A DNA stretch of 59,160 bases from Nitrospira sp. (GCA_030444405.1 JARFPM010000007.1:1-59160), one strand, 5' to 3'. Shown: positions 48,646 to 57,893, counted from the first letter of the stretch. Notes: generated by a model from the sequence alone, not told the origin. Translations and numbers: made by a program.

Positions 48646-48675
48646 ACGGTAGCACAGGGTTTCTTACGCTGTCAA
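48646..48675 (-). promoter_or_regulatory. rpsF: Promoter of the rpsF operon
   Basis: On the minus strand TTGACA (48675-48670), 18 nt, TACCGT (48651-48646). It would give a leader of about 73 nt, long enough for the hairpin at 48592-48606. Confidence 0.6.
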
Positions 48676-48702
48676 TGAATCATCCCCACCCCTACTCTCC
48701 AG

Positions 48703-49117
48703 CTAAGCGGGGCTGAGCGCCAGGATTGTGTTTCGTGCCGGAGCCAAAAGGGCCTGCTGCGCGGCGGACGTGATGCGTAACAGCGTGCGTCGCGCATGAT
48801 AAATGACCTTGCCGACCGTGTTGAGCATCAGAAACCGCAGCCGCTTGGGCCGAGCACCAGACAAATCTCCGGGTAGGGTCAGGCGCTGCAGCGCGCTGAG
48901 CAGATTGTCGGCCGGACGGTTGAGCCGGAACCAGGCCGCGTTCGCTCCAAACTTGCCGCTTGGCTGCGCAGCGGCGGCCCACTCATTCTGGAGCATGTGA
49001 TGCGCGTGTTCGACCGTCCCCGCCTGCTGCCGATGCCAGCGAATCAGCGTAAGCCCAACCCCCGCCCGTTTCGTCACGATCGCGGAAAGTCAGTAGCCAT
49101 GATCCCACTTGACTGGC
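48703..49117 (-). pseudogene. IS1380-type transposase, C-terminal remnant
   Basis: The last 124 residues read LIRWHRQQAGTVEHAHHML, then PSGKFGANAAWFRLNRPADNLLSALQRLTLPG and ARPKRLRFLMLNTVGKV, the C-terminus of IS1380 transposases. Just upstream in the same frame, VKWDHGY is followed by a TGA and then LSAIVTKRAG, so the coding sequence continued but is interrupted by a stop and then lost at about 49117. No matching terminal repeats or 5' half remain. It lies between rpsF and the MscS gene. Confidence 0.75.
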
Positions 49118-49130
49118 GGGAGGGATAAGG

Positions 49131-51575
49131 ATGTACGTTGGAGCCATGAGAAGATGGCCTCTGATCACATTAGTTCTCTTAGTCCTCCTGCTCGTGTCGT
49201 CTTCCATCGCCCCGGCCCAATCCCCGGTTCGTCTCTCAGGCCTTTCCGGCAGCGGCAATGAGACCGGCAAGTCTGCTGCCCCCGACCTAGCATCGCCTGA
49301 AGAACAGATCAGGGAACTGCGGGAACGGTTGACCGCAGCCGAGGCGGACCTCAATTCAGTCAGCACACCCGGTACCTTGGGAGTTGGTGGTCCTTCAGGG
49401 ACACCGGAGAGCGAATTACTGGAACGCCGTTCCCTCCTCTACCAGCTGGCCCGTGCTTACGAGCAGCAGCTTGAGGACACCCAAAAGCTGCACCAAGCGC
49501 GCGCGCGTCGCGAACAAGTGGAACGAGAGAACCGTGAGTGGACGGACTTTCCCGATCCACCCCCATACTCCGTCCTCGTCGTCGATTCTCTCCGGGACCG
49601 CGCCCGATCTCTGAAACGGACAGTGGAACTGCTCGAGTCCAAGCTAGCCGTCACAACGCGTGCGGCTGAGCGAAGCGAGGAAGCGCTCAAGGCCGCCGAG
49701 CGACGATTGCGGCTGGCTGCCGAGCAACTCGAAATCGTCAAGGATCAGACCCAGACGACTCGACTCACCTGGCTCCGCGACTTGGCTCGCCTGCGTAGCC
49801 GCGCCACGGCCGCCGCAGCCGCCATGCTGACCCAATCGGTGAAGGCCCGTCAGGAGGAACTGATCGAGGCGAAGGCCAGACTGGCCCTCGCGCAGCGCCA
49901 GCTTGCACGAGCCGAGCCCGAGCAACGGTTTAATACGCAGGATTTGGACAAGGTTCGAGAGCGGCTCGAGACGGAACGGAAGGGGTTGGAGGCAGAGCTT
50001 GATCTGGCGCTGAGAGACCAGCGCGTCAGCCATCGTGCCTACGACCAAGCGGTCAGACGGCTCAATGAGTCCAAGACGACGAAATCCCCGGGCGGCAAGG
50101 AATCGCCGAAGGCCGCTGCCACCCGCTCCTTGCTGGTCGACCATGTTGAGTTGGGGCGTGTGCACTCGGAGAACGCCGATATCCGCGTCGAGATGTTGCG
50201 GCATATGTTGGATACCGTGGAGCTGGAACGTCGGATCTGGGAGGGCCGGTTTGCGGTTGCGAGCGAGGACGACGTGGCCAAAGCCCGCGAGGCCTTTCAA
50301 CGTTTGACGCCAGTCATCCAAGAGGCCAAGACCTGGAAAGACTATCTCGGGCAGCAGATCGACATGGCATCGGGACAGGAGGGCGAGTTGGAAACCAGGC
50401 TGCAAAACGCCGCCTCACCGGCCGAGGCGGCGCGCCTGCGCCCGCTCCTAGACCGCTACCGGGAACGGGAGCGAAACTATCAACGTGCGATGGAACGCTC
50501 ACAACAGTTCAATCGTCTGCTTGAATTGCTGCAAGCCCGTTTCGAACAACGGGAGGAAGCGCTTTCGCTCTCGGCCCGCCTGCAGGCGTCGCTCGCCGGT
50601 GCTTCACGCACGCTGACCAACATCTGGGAATTCGAGCTCTTCGCGGTTGAAGACACGATCGAGGTCGACGGCCAGTCCATCAGCGGCCGGCGCAGCGTGA
50701 CGATCGGGAAACTCATTCGCGTCATGCTGTTGTTGGTGCTCGGATACTGGGCCTCCCTGGCCTTGGCCAAGTTTGCGCAACATTTCGCCATCAGCCGGCT
50801 GCAGATGGAAGAACCCGTGGCCGACATCTTCCGCAAGTGGACGATCGCGATTGTGTTCACTGTGGTGCTGATCGTCAGCTTGGCCTGGGTCAAAATTCCG
50901 TTGACCGTGTTTGCCTTCCTGGGCGGAGCGCTCGCGATCGGCATCGGCTTCGGCACGCAGAATCTGCTCAAGAACTTCATCAGCGGCCTCCTGGTCCTCA
51001 TTGAGCGGCCGCTACGTGTGGGTGATCTGATCGAGATCGACGGTGTCGTGGGGGAGGTCCGGAGCATCGGATTCCGCTCATCGACGATCCGTGACGGCAA
51101 CGGCATGGAGATGCATATTCCGAACAGCAACCTCCTGGAGCGGAATCTGAGCAACTGGACCTACTCCAATCGAACAAGGAGGTTCTTCCTGAAGATCGGG
51201 ATCGCCTATGGATCGCCGGTCAAGCGGGTCCGCGATTTGCTGAACGAGGCGGCCGCCCAGCACGGACTGGTGTTGAAGGACCCGGAACCGCTGGTCCTGT
51301 TCGAAGACTTCGGAGACAACGCGCTCATTTTCACGTTGTACTACTGGGTGGCGTTCGCCCCCGGCGTCAACCCGGCGCTGGTCGGCAGCGACCTGCGGTT
51401 CATGATTGAGAAAAGTCTGGCCGATGAGCGAATCGCCGTTTCGTATCCCCAGCGAGATGTCCATCTAGATACCGCCAGGCCCATTGAAATTCACGTAACG
51501 AATCGGGCGGACCAGCCGGTCCATACAGAAGAAGGACGGGAACAGGGTAGGATTCACAATCATCCGACCGCCTGA
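49131..51575 (+). CDS. Large MscS-family mechanosensitive channel with coiled-coil periplasmic domain
   Basis: The 814-residue product starts at ATG 49131 after GGGAGGGATAAGG. It has a signal peptide (WPLITLVLLVLLLVSSS), a long heptad-rich domain of about residues 50-460, then membrane helices near 526-546, 570-590 and 593-625. The pore-lining motif is FLGGALAIGIGFGTQNLLKNFISGLLVLIERP, followed by VGDLIEIDGVVGEVRSIG and the cytoplasmic MscS vestibule. It is of the MscK/MscM-like architecture and would release solutes on hypo-osmotic shock. It stands alone. Confidence 0.9.
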   Translation: MYVGAMRRWPLITLVLLVLLLVSSSIAPAQSPVRLSGLSGSGNETGKSAAPDLASPEEQIRELRERLTAAEADLNSVSTPGTLGVGGPSGTPESELLERRSLLYQLARAYEQQLEDTQKLHQARARREQVERENREWTDFPDPPPYSVLVVDSLRDRARSLKRTVELLESKLAVTTRAAERSEEALKAAERRLRLAAEQLEIVKDQTQTTRLTWLRDLARLRSRATAAAAAMLTQSVKARQEELIEAKARLALAQRQLARAEPEQRFNTQDLDKVRERLETERKGLEAELDLALRDQRVSHRAYDQAVRRLNESKTTKSPGGKESPKAAATRSLLVDHVELGRVHSENADIRVEMLRHMLDTVELERRIWEGRFAVASEDDVAKAREAFQRLTPVIQEAKTWKDYLGQQIDMASGQEGELETRLQNAASPAEAARLRPLLDRYRERERNYQRAMERSQQFNRLLELLQARFEQREEALSLSARLQASLAGASRTLTNIWEFELFAVEDTIEVDGQSISGRRSVTIGKLIRVMLLLVLGYWASLALAKFAQHFAISRLQMEEPVADIFRKWTIAIVFTVVLIVSLAWVKIPLTVFAFLGGALAIGIGFGTQNLLKNFISGLLVLIERPLRVGDLIEIDGVVGEVRSIGFRSSTIRDGNGMEMHIPNSNLLERNLSNWTYSNRTRRFFLKIGIAYGSPVKRVRDLLNEAAAQHGLVLKDPEPLVLFEDFGDNALIFTLYYWVAFAPGVNPALVGSDLRFMIEKSLADERIAVSYPQRDVHLDTARPIEIHVTNRADQPVHTEEGREQGRIHNHPTA

Positions 51576-51831
51576 CGCCGTGCGATTACGTGAGGGCATC
51601 AGGGCCAACGCGCCTGTCGTTTCGTACTAATCGTCGTTCGGCAGAGTTCCCTGACACTCTGTGCGCCATTCGTGATTGGCACGCGACACGCACTGCGCGG
51701 CTTCGGCAGATCCATCATCTGTGCTAGATATCGTTTCTTCCGGCGGAACGTTCCTACCTGACTTCTCCCACTCACCTGCGTTCACTCGCCTGCTCAGCTG
51801 TTCTACGCACTTGACTGGAGTCAATTTGGAT

Positions 51832-51846
51832 GTAACCATTGGTTAC
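51832..51846. promoter_or_regulatory. 15-bp palindrome at the imuB promoter, candidate LexA-type operator
   Basis: GTAACCATTGGTTAC is a perfect 7-bp inverted repeat around one base. It overlaps or abuts TACTAT (51844-51849), a -10 that would start transcription about 5 nt before the imuB ATG at 51861. A repressor bound here would block the promoter. The sequence does not match the E. coli or Bacillus LexA boxes. Confidence 0.5.
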
Positions 51847-51860
51847 TATCCTGACTTGCC

Positions 51861-53042
51861 ATGGACCGTCATATTGCCTGTCTACAGATTCCCGCCTTTA
51901 GAATCGTGTTGGCCCGTGCGATCGACACGTCTCTCCGCAACAGGCCGGTCGCCGTGGCGCCAACCCATACGCCCCGTGCATTGATTCGAGAGATCTCTAT
52001 AGAAGCGCTTCTCGAAGGCCTTCAGCCTGGTATACCCGTCGATCTCGGGCGGCTGATTTGTCCGGCCTTGCGAGTGATCCCTCCGGATTCATCGCTCACA
52101 CAGACCGCCCATCGTGAGCTGCAACGGCAGGTCTCGCCCTTTGCACCAACTTGGGAATCGATCAGGCCCGGCTCGCTTTTCCTAGACCTCACCGGCACAA
52201 CCCGACTCTTTGGTCCCCCTATTGATACGGCAACCCGCATCAGTCGAGAGTTGGCACATCAACAGGGATGGCCCAGCACAATCGGACTGGCAGGGAACAA
52301 GCTGGTCTCCCAGCTGGCCGTAACTACACTGACGAAGCCGCCACAACTCCTATCGATCCATGCCGGTTCCGAACAACCGTTCCTCGCTCCATTGCCGACT
52401 TTGTTGCTTCCCGGCCTCCATCGGGTCCAAACCTCACGGGTTTTACAACGGCTAGAAGATTTAAACCTCCGCACACTCGGTGCGATCGCCTCCGTTTCGT
52501 TAGCACACCTACAGGCCGTCCTCGGCACTCCTGCCAGCCTGCTACACGACTGGGCCCTCGGGATCGATCCTTCCCCGGTACATCCACCAGTCACACAACC
52601 TGTGATCGAACGCTCTCTTCATCTCGACCCAGATGACGTAGATGATCGACTCTTGCTTGGGCGACTCTACCGATTATTAGAGCAGCTTTGCGCCACGCTG
52701 CGGCAACAGCAACGGATATGCCGGTATGTCTCATTGACGGTTCGACACAGCGACCATGTCGAGCAGACGGCAGAAGAAACGCTGCCTCACAGCACATACT
52801 GGGAAGCCGATCTCCAGCCAGTGCTGACACGCCTGTTCTACCGATGTTTCTGTCGTCGGGTGCGTCTCACACGGTTGATACTTCAAGTCAGTCGGCTGGA
52901 AACGCCTGCCTCACAACTTTTGCTTTTTGACGAATCGACGTCCTCACTCCCTCCTCGCGCTCACCGACTCTCGCTGGCCCTAGACAATATCCGCGCGAAG
53001 TTCGGCGACCACGCCTTGGTCTGGGGACGAACTCTGCAATGA
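51861..53042 (+). CDS. imuB: ImuB-like Y-family polymerase homologue, catalytically inactive
   Basis: The 393-residue product aligns with the Y-family fold but lacks the active-site acids: the first motif reads ACLQIPAF in place of xDxDxFF and the second reads SLFLDLTGTTRLFG with no DE pair. Loss of catalytic residues is a hallmark of ImuB, which acts as a hub for the mutasome. It is shorter than most ImuB (about 500), and the C-terminal part after residue 360 is short. Its stop overlaps the dnaE2 start by 4 nt. No imuA is nearby. Confidence 0.85.
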   Translation: MDRHIACLQIPAFRIVLARAIDTSLRNRPVAVAPTHTPRALIREISIEALLEGLQPGIPVDLGRLICPALRVIPPDSSLTQTAHRELQRQVSPFAPTWESIRPGSLFLDLTGTTRLFGPPIDTATRISRELAHQQGWPSTIGLAGNKLVSQLAVTTLTKPPQLLSIHAGSEQPFLAPLPTLLLPGLHRVQTSRVLQRLEDLNLRTLGAIASVSLAHLQAVLGTPASLLHDWALGIDPSPVHPPVTQPVIERSLHLDPDDVDDRLLLGRLYRLLEQLCATLRQQQRICRYVSLTVRHSDHVEQTAEETLPHSTYWEADLQPVLTRLFYRCFCRRVRLTRLILQVSRLETPASQLLLFDESTSSLPPRAHRLSLALDNIRAKFGDHALVWGRTLQ

Positions 53043-56000
53043 AGGCCCAGTTTGTCCACCTCCACGTCCATTCCGATTATTCGCCGATGCGTGGTGTGTC
53101 GCCGCTGGAAGAACTCTGTACCGCGGCACAGCGGCAAGGATCGCCAGCCATGGCCTTGACCGACACAAACGGCCTGTACGGAGCCATTCGGTTTATCGAG
53201 CTGGCAAAGCAACAGGGTCTCCGGCCAATTCTCGGTGCTGAGCTGACGACCGACAACCATCGCGCAGTCTTGCTGGCTAAGACACCGGACGGCTACGCCA
53301 ACCTCTGCCGCCTCCTGTCGGAACGCCACGGCCATCCCTCGTTCGACTTTCTCACCTCGGTCTCACGCTATCGTGATGATCTCATCATCTTCACGGACGA
53401 CGAAGCGGCGCTTACGGTCTGGGCCGCAGAATCGCAGCAGGATCTCTACCTCGAGCTAACCCCTGGGCCGGATATGCATGAGGCAGTCCTCATTGGTCGG
53501 CGTATCGGTCTCCCATTCGTCGCCACCAACCGCGTGTACTTTTCTGGCCCGGATGGCTTTTCCACACATCATCTGTTGCGTGCCATCGCTCTGAATACGA
53601 CGCTGTCACGGCTGCCGGAAGAAGCCTGTTGCACGCCGAGGCAATGGCTGATGCCGCCCGCACTCATGGCATCTCAGTTTCCTCACGTTCCGGATGCGTT
53701 GGAGAATACCGTCCGTATTGCCGAAGCCTGTCACAGCGACTGGCGTTTCGGCGAGACAATCTTCCCAGCCTTTCGCCGGCTGACTGATAAAGACGCATTC
53801 ATGGCACTCAAAGAGAAAACCTATGCTGGTGCCCGTAAACGATACGAGGTTGTCTCTCGAGCGATTCGTGAGCGGATTGAAAAAGAGTTGGCCATCATCC
53901 GAGACAAACACTTCGCCCACTACTTTCTGGTGGTGGAGGAAATCGTTCGTCAGGCGCCTCGCACATGCGGTCGCGGCTCAGTCGCTGCCTCAATCGTATC
54001 TTACTGCCTCAAGATCACCCATGTGGACCCGATCAAACACAATCTTTTCTTCGAGCGGTTTCTCAATCCCGGTCGGAAAGACCCGCCGGACATCGACATC
54101 GACTTTCCTTGGGACGAGCGCGACGACATTTTGAAATGGGTGTTCGCGCAATACGGTGAGCGTCAGGCCGCTATGGTGGCAAATCAGAACAGCCTTGGCT
54201 TCCGGGCCGCAATCCGTGAAACCGCGAAAGTCTACGGCATGCCGTCTGGAGAAATCCGCAGGATGTCTTCCCACATTCTGCGCCAGAAAGATGTTCTGAA
54301 TTTCCCTGCTTCGCCGACTCTCGAGGAATGGCGCCGGCGACTCTCACAGACTCTTCAATTGAAAACGCCTTGGCCAGAAATTCTTGTTCAGGCACTAAAG
54401 GCACAGAACCACTTCCGGCATCTCTCCATGCATTGCGGTGGGGTGGTCATCGTACCGGACGAAATTCGCAGCTACGTGCCGGTTGAATATACCGCCAAAC
54501 GATTGCCGGTCATCCAGTGGGAAAAAGATCAGACGGAGGACGCGGGGCTCGTGAAGATCGACATCCTAGGCAACCGATCGCTGGCTGTGATCCGAGATGC
54601 CTTAGCAGCCATTGCGAAACATACTAGTCGACAGATCGACTATGAAAGCTGGAATCCCTTGGAGGATCCTGCCACACAAGAAGCGATCCGATGCGGCGAT
54701 ACAATCGGCTGCTTCTACATTGAGTCGCCCGCCACGCGCCTCTTATTGAAAAAACTGTGGCTCGGCATGCCCCTACACCGCTACAAACAGCTGGACGTCT
54801 TCGCCTATCTGGTGATGGTTTCGTCTCTCGTGAGACCCGCCACCAATGCCTTCGTCGAAGAGTTTATCCGCCGAGCGCAAGAAGGGTCATGCGCATTCTG
54901 GCATCCCAAGCTGAAGGGCATTTTGGACGAAACCCACGGCATCATGACCTATCAGGAAGACGTCTCGAAGGTGGCCATGGCGCTGGCTGATTTTTCCGTC
55001 GAAGATGCGGATCAGCTACGTAAGGTCATCAGCAAGAAACATAAACAACGGCAACTGCAAGACTACTATCAGCAGTTTTGCCGCGGGGCAGAAAAGAATG
55101 ACGCGTCGCCGGAGACGATCGACAGAATCTGGAAGATGATCATGAGTTTCGCCGGCTACAGTTTTTGCAAACCCCATTCGGCGAGCTATGCGCAGGTCTC
55201 GTTCAAGTCCGCCTATCTCCGAACCCACTATCCGGCCGAGTTCATGGCGGCCGTCATCAGTAACCAAGGCGGCTTTTACTCGACCTTCGCGTATGTCTCG
55301 GAAGCCCGGCGCATGGGACTGGCTATCCTTCTGCCGGATATCAACGAAAGCGACTGGGCCTACAGCGGTGAAGGCGAACGGCTGCGGATCGGCTTGATGC
55401 AGGTCAAGACGATCCCAAAAGAGCTCGGCATGAAGATCGCCGACGAACGCACGCAGAACGGCCCATACCGGTCGTTCCCGGACTTTTTGCAGCGTGTGAA
55501 ACCGGAGCCAGCCCATGCCAGAGCCTTGGTCCGCGCTGGCTGCTGTGACTCCATCGCCGGTGAGCTCACCAGGCCGGCCTTGCTGTGGCGGCTGTACGCG
55601 GGACAGGATGCCGCTGCCGGCCCCTTACCGATCCCAGACGACTATTCTACCGCTCAAAAGCGAGCCCATGAGATCCAGTCATTTGGCTTTCTCGCCAGCC
55701 GTCATCCCTTGACTCTCTATGACAAGCAGATCGAGCGGCTGCGACCGGTGCCGGCTTCCCAGATGCATCAATTCGTTGGCCAACGCATCACCATGGTCGG
55801 TGTGCTGATCACAGAGAAGTCGGCTGAGACGAAACACGGGCAGGCCATGGAATTCATCACCCTCGAAGATGTCACGGCCCTCTACGATGCCACGCTGTTC
55901 CCCGAGGCCTACCGCCGCTGCTGCCATCTCCTCTCTCCAAACCGCCCATACGTCGTCCGTGGGCTGGTGGAAAAGAGCTTCGGCGTCGCGACGTTGACCG

Positions 56001-56095
56001 TGTTCGATCTCCAGCCATTACAACTACCGTGGGGCGCTAAGGCCAACCGGCCTACCATGAGCACGCCAGTGGGCAATTGTGCCCATGAGTTATAG
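53039..56095 (+). CDS. dnaE2: Error-prone DNA polymerase, alpha-subunit type
   Basis: The 1,018-residue product has a PHP domain start FVHLHVHSDYSPMRG, then GRGSVAASIVSYCLKI, PDIDIDFPWDERDD (catalytic acids near residues 351-355), QWEKDQTEDAGLVKIDILG, FAGYSFCKPHSASYA, and a C-terminal OB domain. Length and the pairing with imuB mark it as DnaE2/ImuC, not the replicative DnaE. Expected role is translesion synthesis with ImuB. A strong hairpin overlaps the stop. Confidence 0.96.
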   Translation: MKAQFVHLHVHSDYSPMRGVSPLEELCTAAQRQGSPAMALTDTNGLYGAIRFIELAKQQGLRPILGAELTTDNHRAVLLAKTPDGYANLCRLLSERHGHPSFDFLTSVSRYRDDLIIFTDDEAALTVWAAESQQDLYLELTPGPDMHEAVLIGRRIGLPFVATNRVYFSGPDGFSTHHLLRAIALNTTLSRLPEEACCTPRQWLMPPALMASQFPHVPDALENTVRIAEACHSDWRFGETIFPAFRRLTDKDAFMALKEKTYAGARKRYEVVSRAIRERIEKELAIIRDKHFAHYFLVVEEIVRQAPRTCGRGSVAASIVSYCLKITHVDPIKHNLFFERFLNPGRKDPPDIDIDFPWDERDDILKWVFAQYGERQAAMVANQNSLGFRAAIRETAKVYGMPSGEIRRMSSHILRQKDVLNFPASPTLEEWRRRLSQTLQLKTPWPEILVQALKAQNHFRHLSMHCGGVVIVPDEIRSYVPVEYTAKRLPVIQWEKDQTEDAGLVKIDILGNRSLAVIRDALAAIAKHTSRQIDYESWNPLEDPATQEAIRCGDTIGCFYIESPATRLLLKKLWLGMPLHRYKQLDVFAYLVMVSSLVRPATNAFVEEFIRRAQEGSCAFWHPKLKGILDETHGIMTYQEDVSKVAMALADFSVEDADQLRKVISKKHKQRQLQDYYQQFCRGAEKNDASPETIDRIWKMIMSFAGYSFCKPHSASYAQVSFKSAYLRTHYPAEFMAAVISNQGGFYSTFAYVSEARRMGLAILLPDINESDWAYSGEGERLRIGLMQVKTIPKELGMKIADERTQNGPYRSFPDFLQRVKPEPAHARALVRAGCCDSIAGELTRPALLWRLYAGQDAAAGPLPIPDDYSTAQKRAHEIQSFGFLASRHPLTLYDKQIERLRPVPASQMHQFVGQRITMVGVLITEKSAETKHGQAMEFITLEDVTALYDATLFPEAYRRCCHLLSPNRPYVVRGLVEKSFGVATLTVFDLQPLQLPWGAKANRPTMSTPVGNCAHEL

Positions 56096-56115
56096 AAAGC
56101 ACTTCTATAACTCAT
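56085..56115. repeat. Perfect hairpin overlapping the dnaE2 stop codon
   Basis: ATGAGTTATAGAA (56085-56097) and TTCTATAACTCAT (56103-56115) form a perfect 13-bp stem with a 5-nt loop. The TAG stop of dnaE2 lies in the left arm (56093-56095). There is no T-run, so it is not a standard terminator. It could be a 3' stabilising structure, a protein-binding palindrome, or an insertion or recombination target. Confidence 0.75.
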
Positions 56116-56307
56116 CATGTGGACTATCATGCGCCATAAAGCCAGATCAGGTACGCTGTGAACCGCACAACGCTTCGATCGGTTTAGGGACCGACGTATG
56201 CGCGATGGCCGGCCGTGAGATAGCAAGAGCGGCCTCCAGGGTACCTGGCATAGCCATCAAATCCATACTGCTTGACATATTGATGCCCTATGCATATGCT
56301 CTGACAC

Positions 56308-56559
56308 ATGCGGACAACGATTCGCCTCGATGACCAGCTCCTCAAATCGGCCAAGCGCTTCGCCCATGAGACCGGCCAGTCGCTGACGAAGCTGATCGAA
56401 GATGCGCTGCGTCATAGGCTCGCCCGTCGTGCGGCCAAACCGACACGCAAACCGGTAACACTCACCACCGTATCCGGGCGCGGGCTCCGCTCCGGCGTGG
56501 ACATCGACGATTCCGCCGCCCTCCTCGCCTTCATGGAGCGGCCTCATGGTTCTTCTTGA
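56308..56559 (+). CDS. vapB: VapB-type antitoxin
   Basis: The 83-residue product starts MRTTIRLDDQLLKSAKRFAHETGQSLTKLIEDAL, a ribbon-helix-helix DNA-binding N-terminus, and has a polar C-terminal tail for toxin contact. Its end overlaps the PIN toxin gene by 14 nt. It would autoregulate and neutralise the toxin. Confidence 0.85.
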   Translation: MRTTIRLDDQLLKSAKRFAHETGQSLTKLIEDALRHRLARRAAKPTRKPVTLTTVSGRGLRSGVDIDDSAALLAFMERPHGSS

Positions 56560-56974
56560 CGTCAATGTGCTGGTCTATGCCCACCGCGAAGATGCGCCCC
56601 ACCATCGAGAGCACCTGACCTGGCTCGAAGCGCTGATTCAATCGGAGCAGCCGTATGGACTGTCCGATCTCGTCTTAAGCGGTTTCCTGCGCATCGTAAC
56701 GCATCCCAGCGTGTTCAACCCTCCCAGCAGCATGGAGAAGGCACTGGCTTTTACCCAGGAACTCCGTGATCAGCCGAACTGCACACTCATCAATCCCGGC
56801 CCTCGCCATTGGGACATCTTCACTCGACTTTGCCGAACGGCCGGTATCAAGGGCAGTCTCGTCCCCGATGCGTTTCTGGCTGCTCTTGCGATCGAAAGTG
56901 GAAGTGAATGGATCTCGACGAATCGCGATTACCACCGATTTCCAGGCCTGCGGGTGCGCCATCCTCTGGAATAA
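56546..56974 (+). CDS. vapC: VapC-type PIN-domain toxin
   Basis: The 142-residue product has the PIN motifs: LLDVNVLVYAHR (first Asp), LSDLVLSGFLRIVT, LVPDAFLAALAIESGSEWISTNRDYHRF with the acid triad. PIN toxins are RNases, often cleaving tRNA or rRNA. Paired with the antitoxin upstream. Confidence 0.9.
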   Translation: MVLLDVNVLVYAHREDAPHHREHLTWLEALIQSEQPYGLSDLVLSGFLRIVTHPSVFNPPSSMEKALAFTQELRDQPNCTLINPGPRHWDIFTRLCRTAGIKGSLVPDAFLAALAIESGSEWISTNRDYHRFPGLRVRHPLE

Positions 56975-57065
56975 CGCCTCCAGCCCATACTCATGGCGAG
57001 TGAGGCCGAAACGGCTAAGATACCGCCAGCCAGTGAGCCGATTAATTGATATAACCGGGGTCGGG

Positions 57066-57268
57066 GTCAGCTCAACGACCGGCAGATGCAGATTCTTTGC
57101 CGTATGCTGGAAGAAGGCCCGGATGGTTTCGAGGGAGGCATGAGCGCCAAGAAATACGTGACCATCACCGGCGCATCGAAAGCGACCGACGATTGCAGGA
57201 TCTCGCTGAGAAAGGTATCTTCGTACCTGCTGTCTGCAGGTGGATGCATTACCAGGTCAACCTATAAC
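57066..57268 (+). pseudogene. Fic-family protein, C-terminal remnant with frameshift
   Basis: Reading from 57066, GQLNDRQMQILCRMLEEGPDGFEGGMSAKKYVTITGASKAT is in one frame; the next piece, RLQDLAEKGIFVPA and then YQVNL with a stop at 57266-57268, is in another frame. Together they match the C-terminal winged helix of Fic proteins, with a frameshift after KAT. No FIC catalytic core is present upstream. It is a relic next to vapBC. Confidence 0.65.
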
Positions 57269-57458
57269 CCTACGACTAACAAATTGAGGTGCGCCGCTCC
57301 CAGATAGATACTGTGCAACTCAGCTTTTGCAAAGGTGCCGCTCTGCTGCCTGGTAAGTGCTTTGTCAGCACACAGCAATCACTACATGATACAGGACCTA
57401 CTATTCTTTACATGACACCTTTTGTCGATTCCTGTCCTCCCCTGGAAAGGAGTTGTGA

Positions 57459-57893
57459 ATGAATCGACACATTTGGTGCTCGACTCTATCCAAACACTCT
57501 GCCCCGTCTTGGCCGTGTCCGGAATGTACTCGGGGGACACTCAAACTTGTTCCAAAGTCTCTTGCATTCAAAGAAACCATTTCCTCACAACGAGCGCATG
57601 GGGCAGAAGGATGGGACCCCGAATTGATTAGTTACACTTTTGCGGCTTGGCTCCAATGCAGTCATATTGTATGCGGCCAGGAAGTTGTCGTCTCCGGTGT
57701 CGGAGGTGTCGAAGCGTGGTACGACAACGAAGAGGGAACTACAGGATGGAGTGATTACTTCGCTCCTCTATGGTGTTCGCCGATGCCTGACCTTTTTCAG
57801 TTTCCCGCAAAATGTCCTGTGGACGTCAAAAAGCAGCTTAGCAGGCTGCGGAAAAACTCTTGCGTTGGCCTGTTCTCTAGAGTAGATCGGTGA
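57459..57893 (+). pseudogene. DUF4145-type protein, 3' part replaced by an insertion sequence
   Basis: From ATG 57459 (AAGGAG site) the product starts MNRHIWCSTLSKHSAPSWPCPECTRGTLKLVPKSLAFKET and continues to LFQFPAKCPVDVKKQL, the N-terminal half of DUF4145-domain proteins. At 57839 the insertion sequence begins; the last 18 codons come from the IS. The DUF4145 C-terminal helical half is therefore missing and lies beyond the window if it survives. DUF4145 genes often lie in accessory and defence islands. Confidence 0.7.

Noticed and set aside
49644-50405. 253-codon minus-strand frame within the channel gene
   Set aside because: Antisense of the coiled-coil domain; no features of its own.
51627-51839. 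70-codon minus-strand ORF beginning inside the imuB promoter palindrome
   Set aside because: Some Cys pattern is visible but there is no ribosome site or domain, and its start overlaps the candidate operator. Kept only as a weak possibility.
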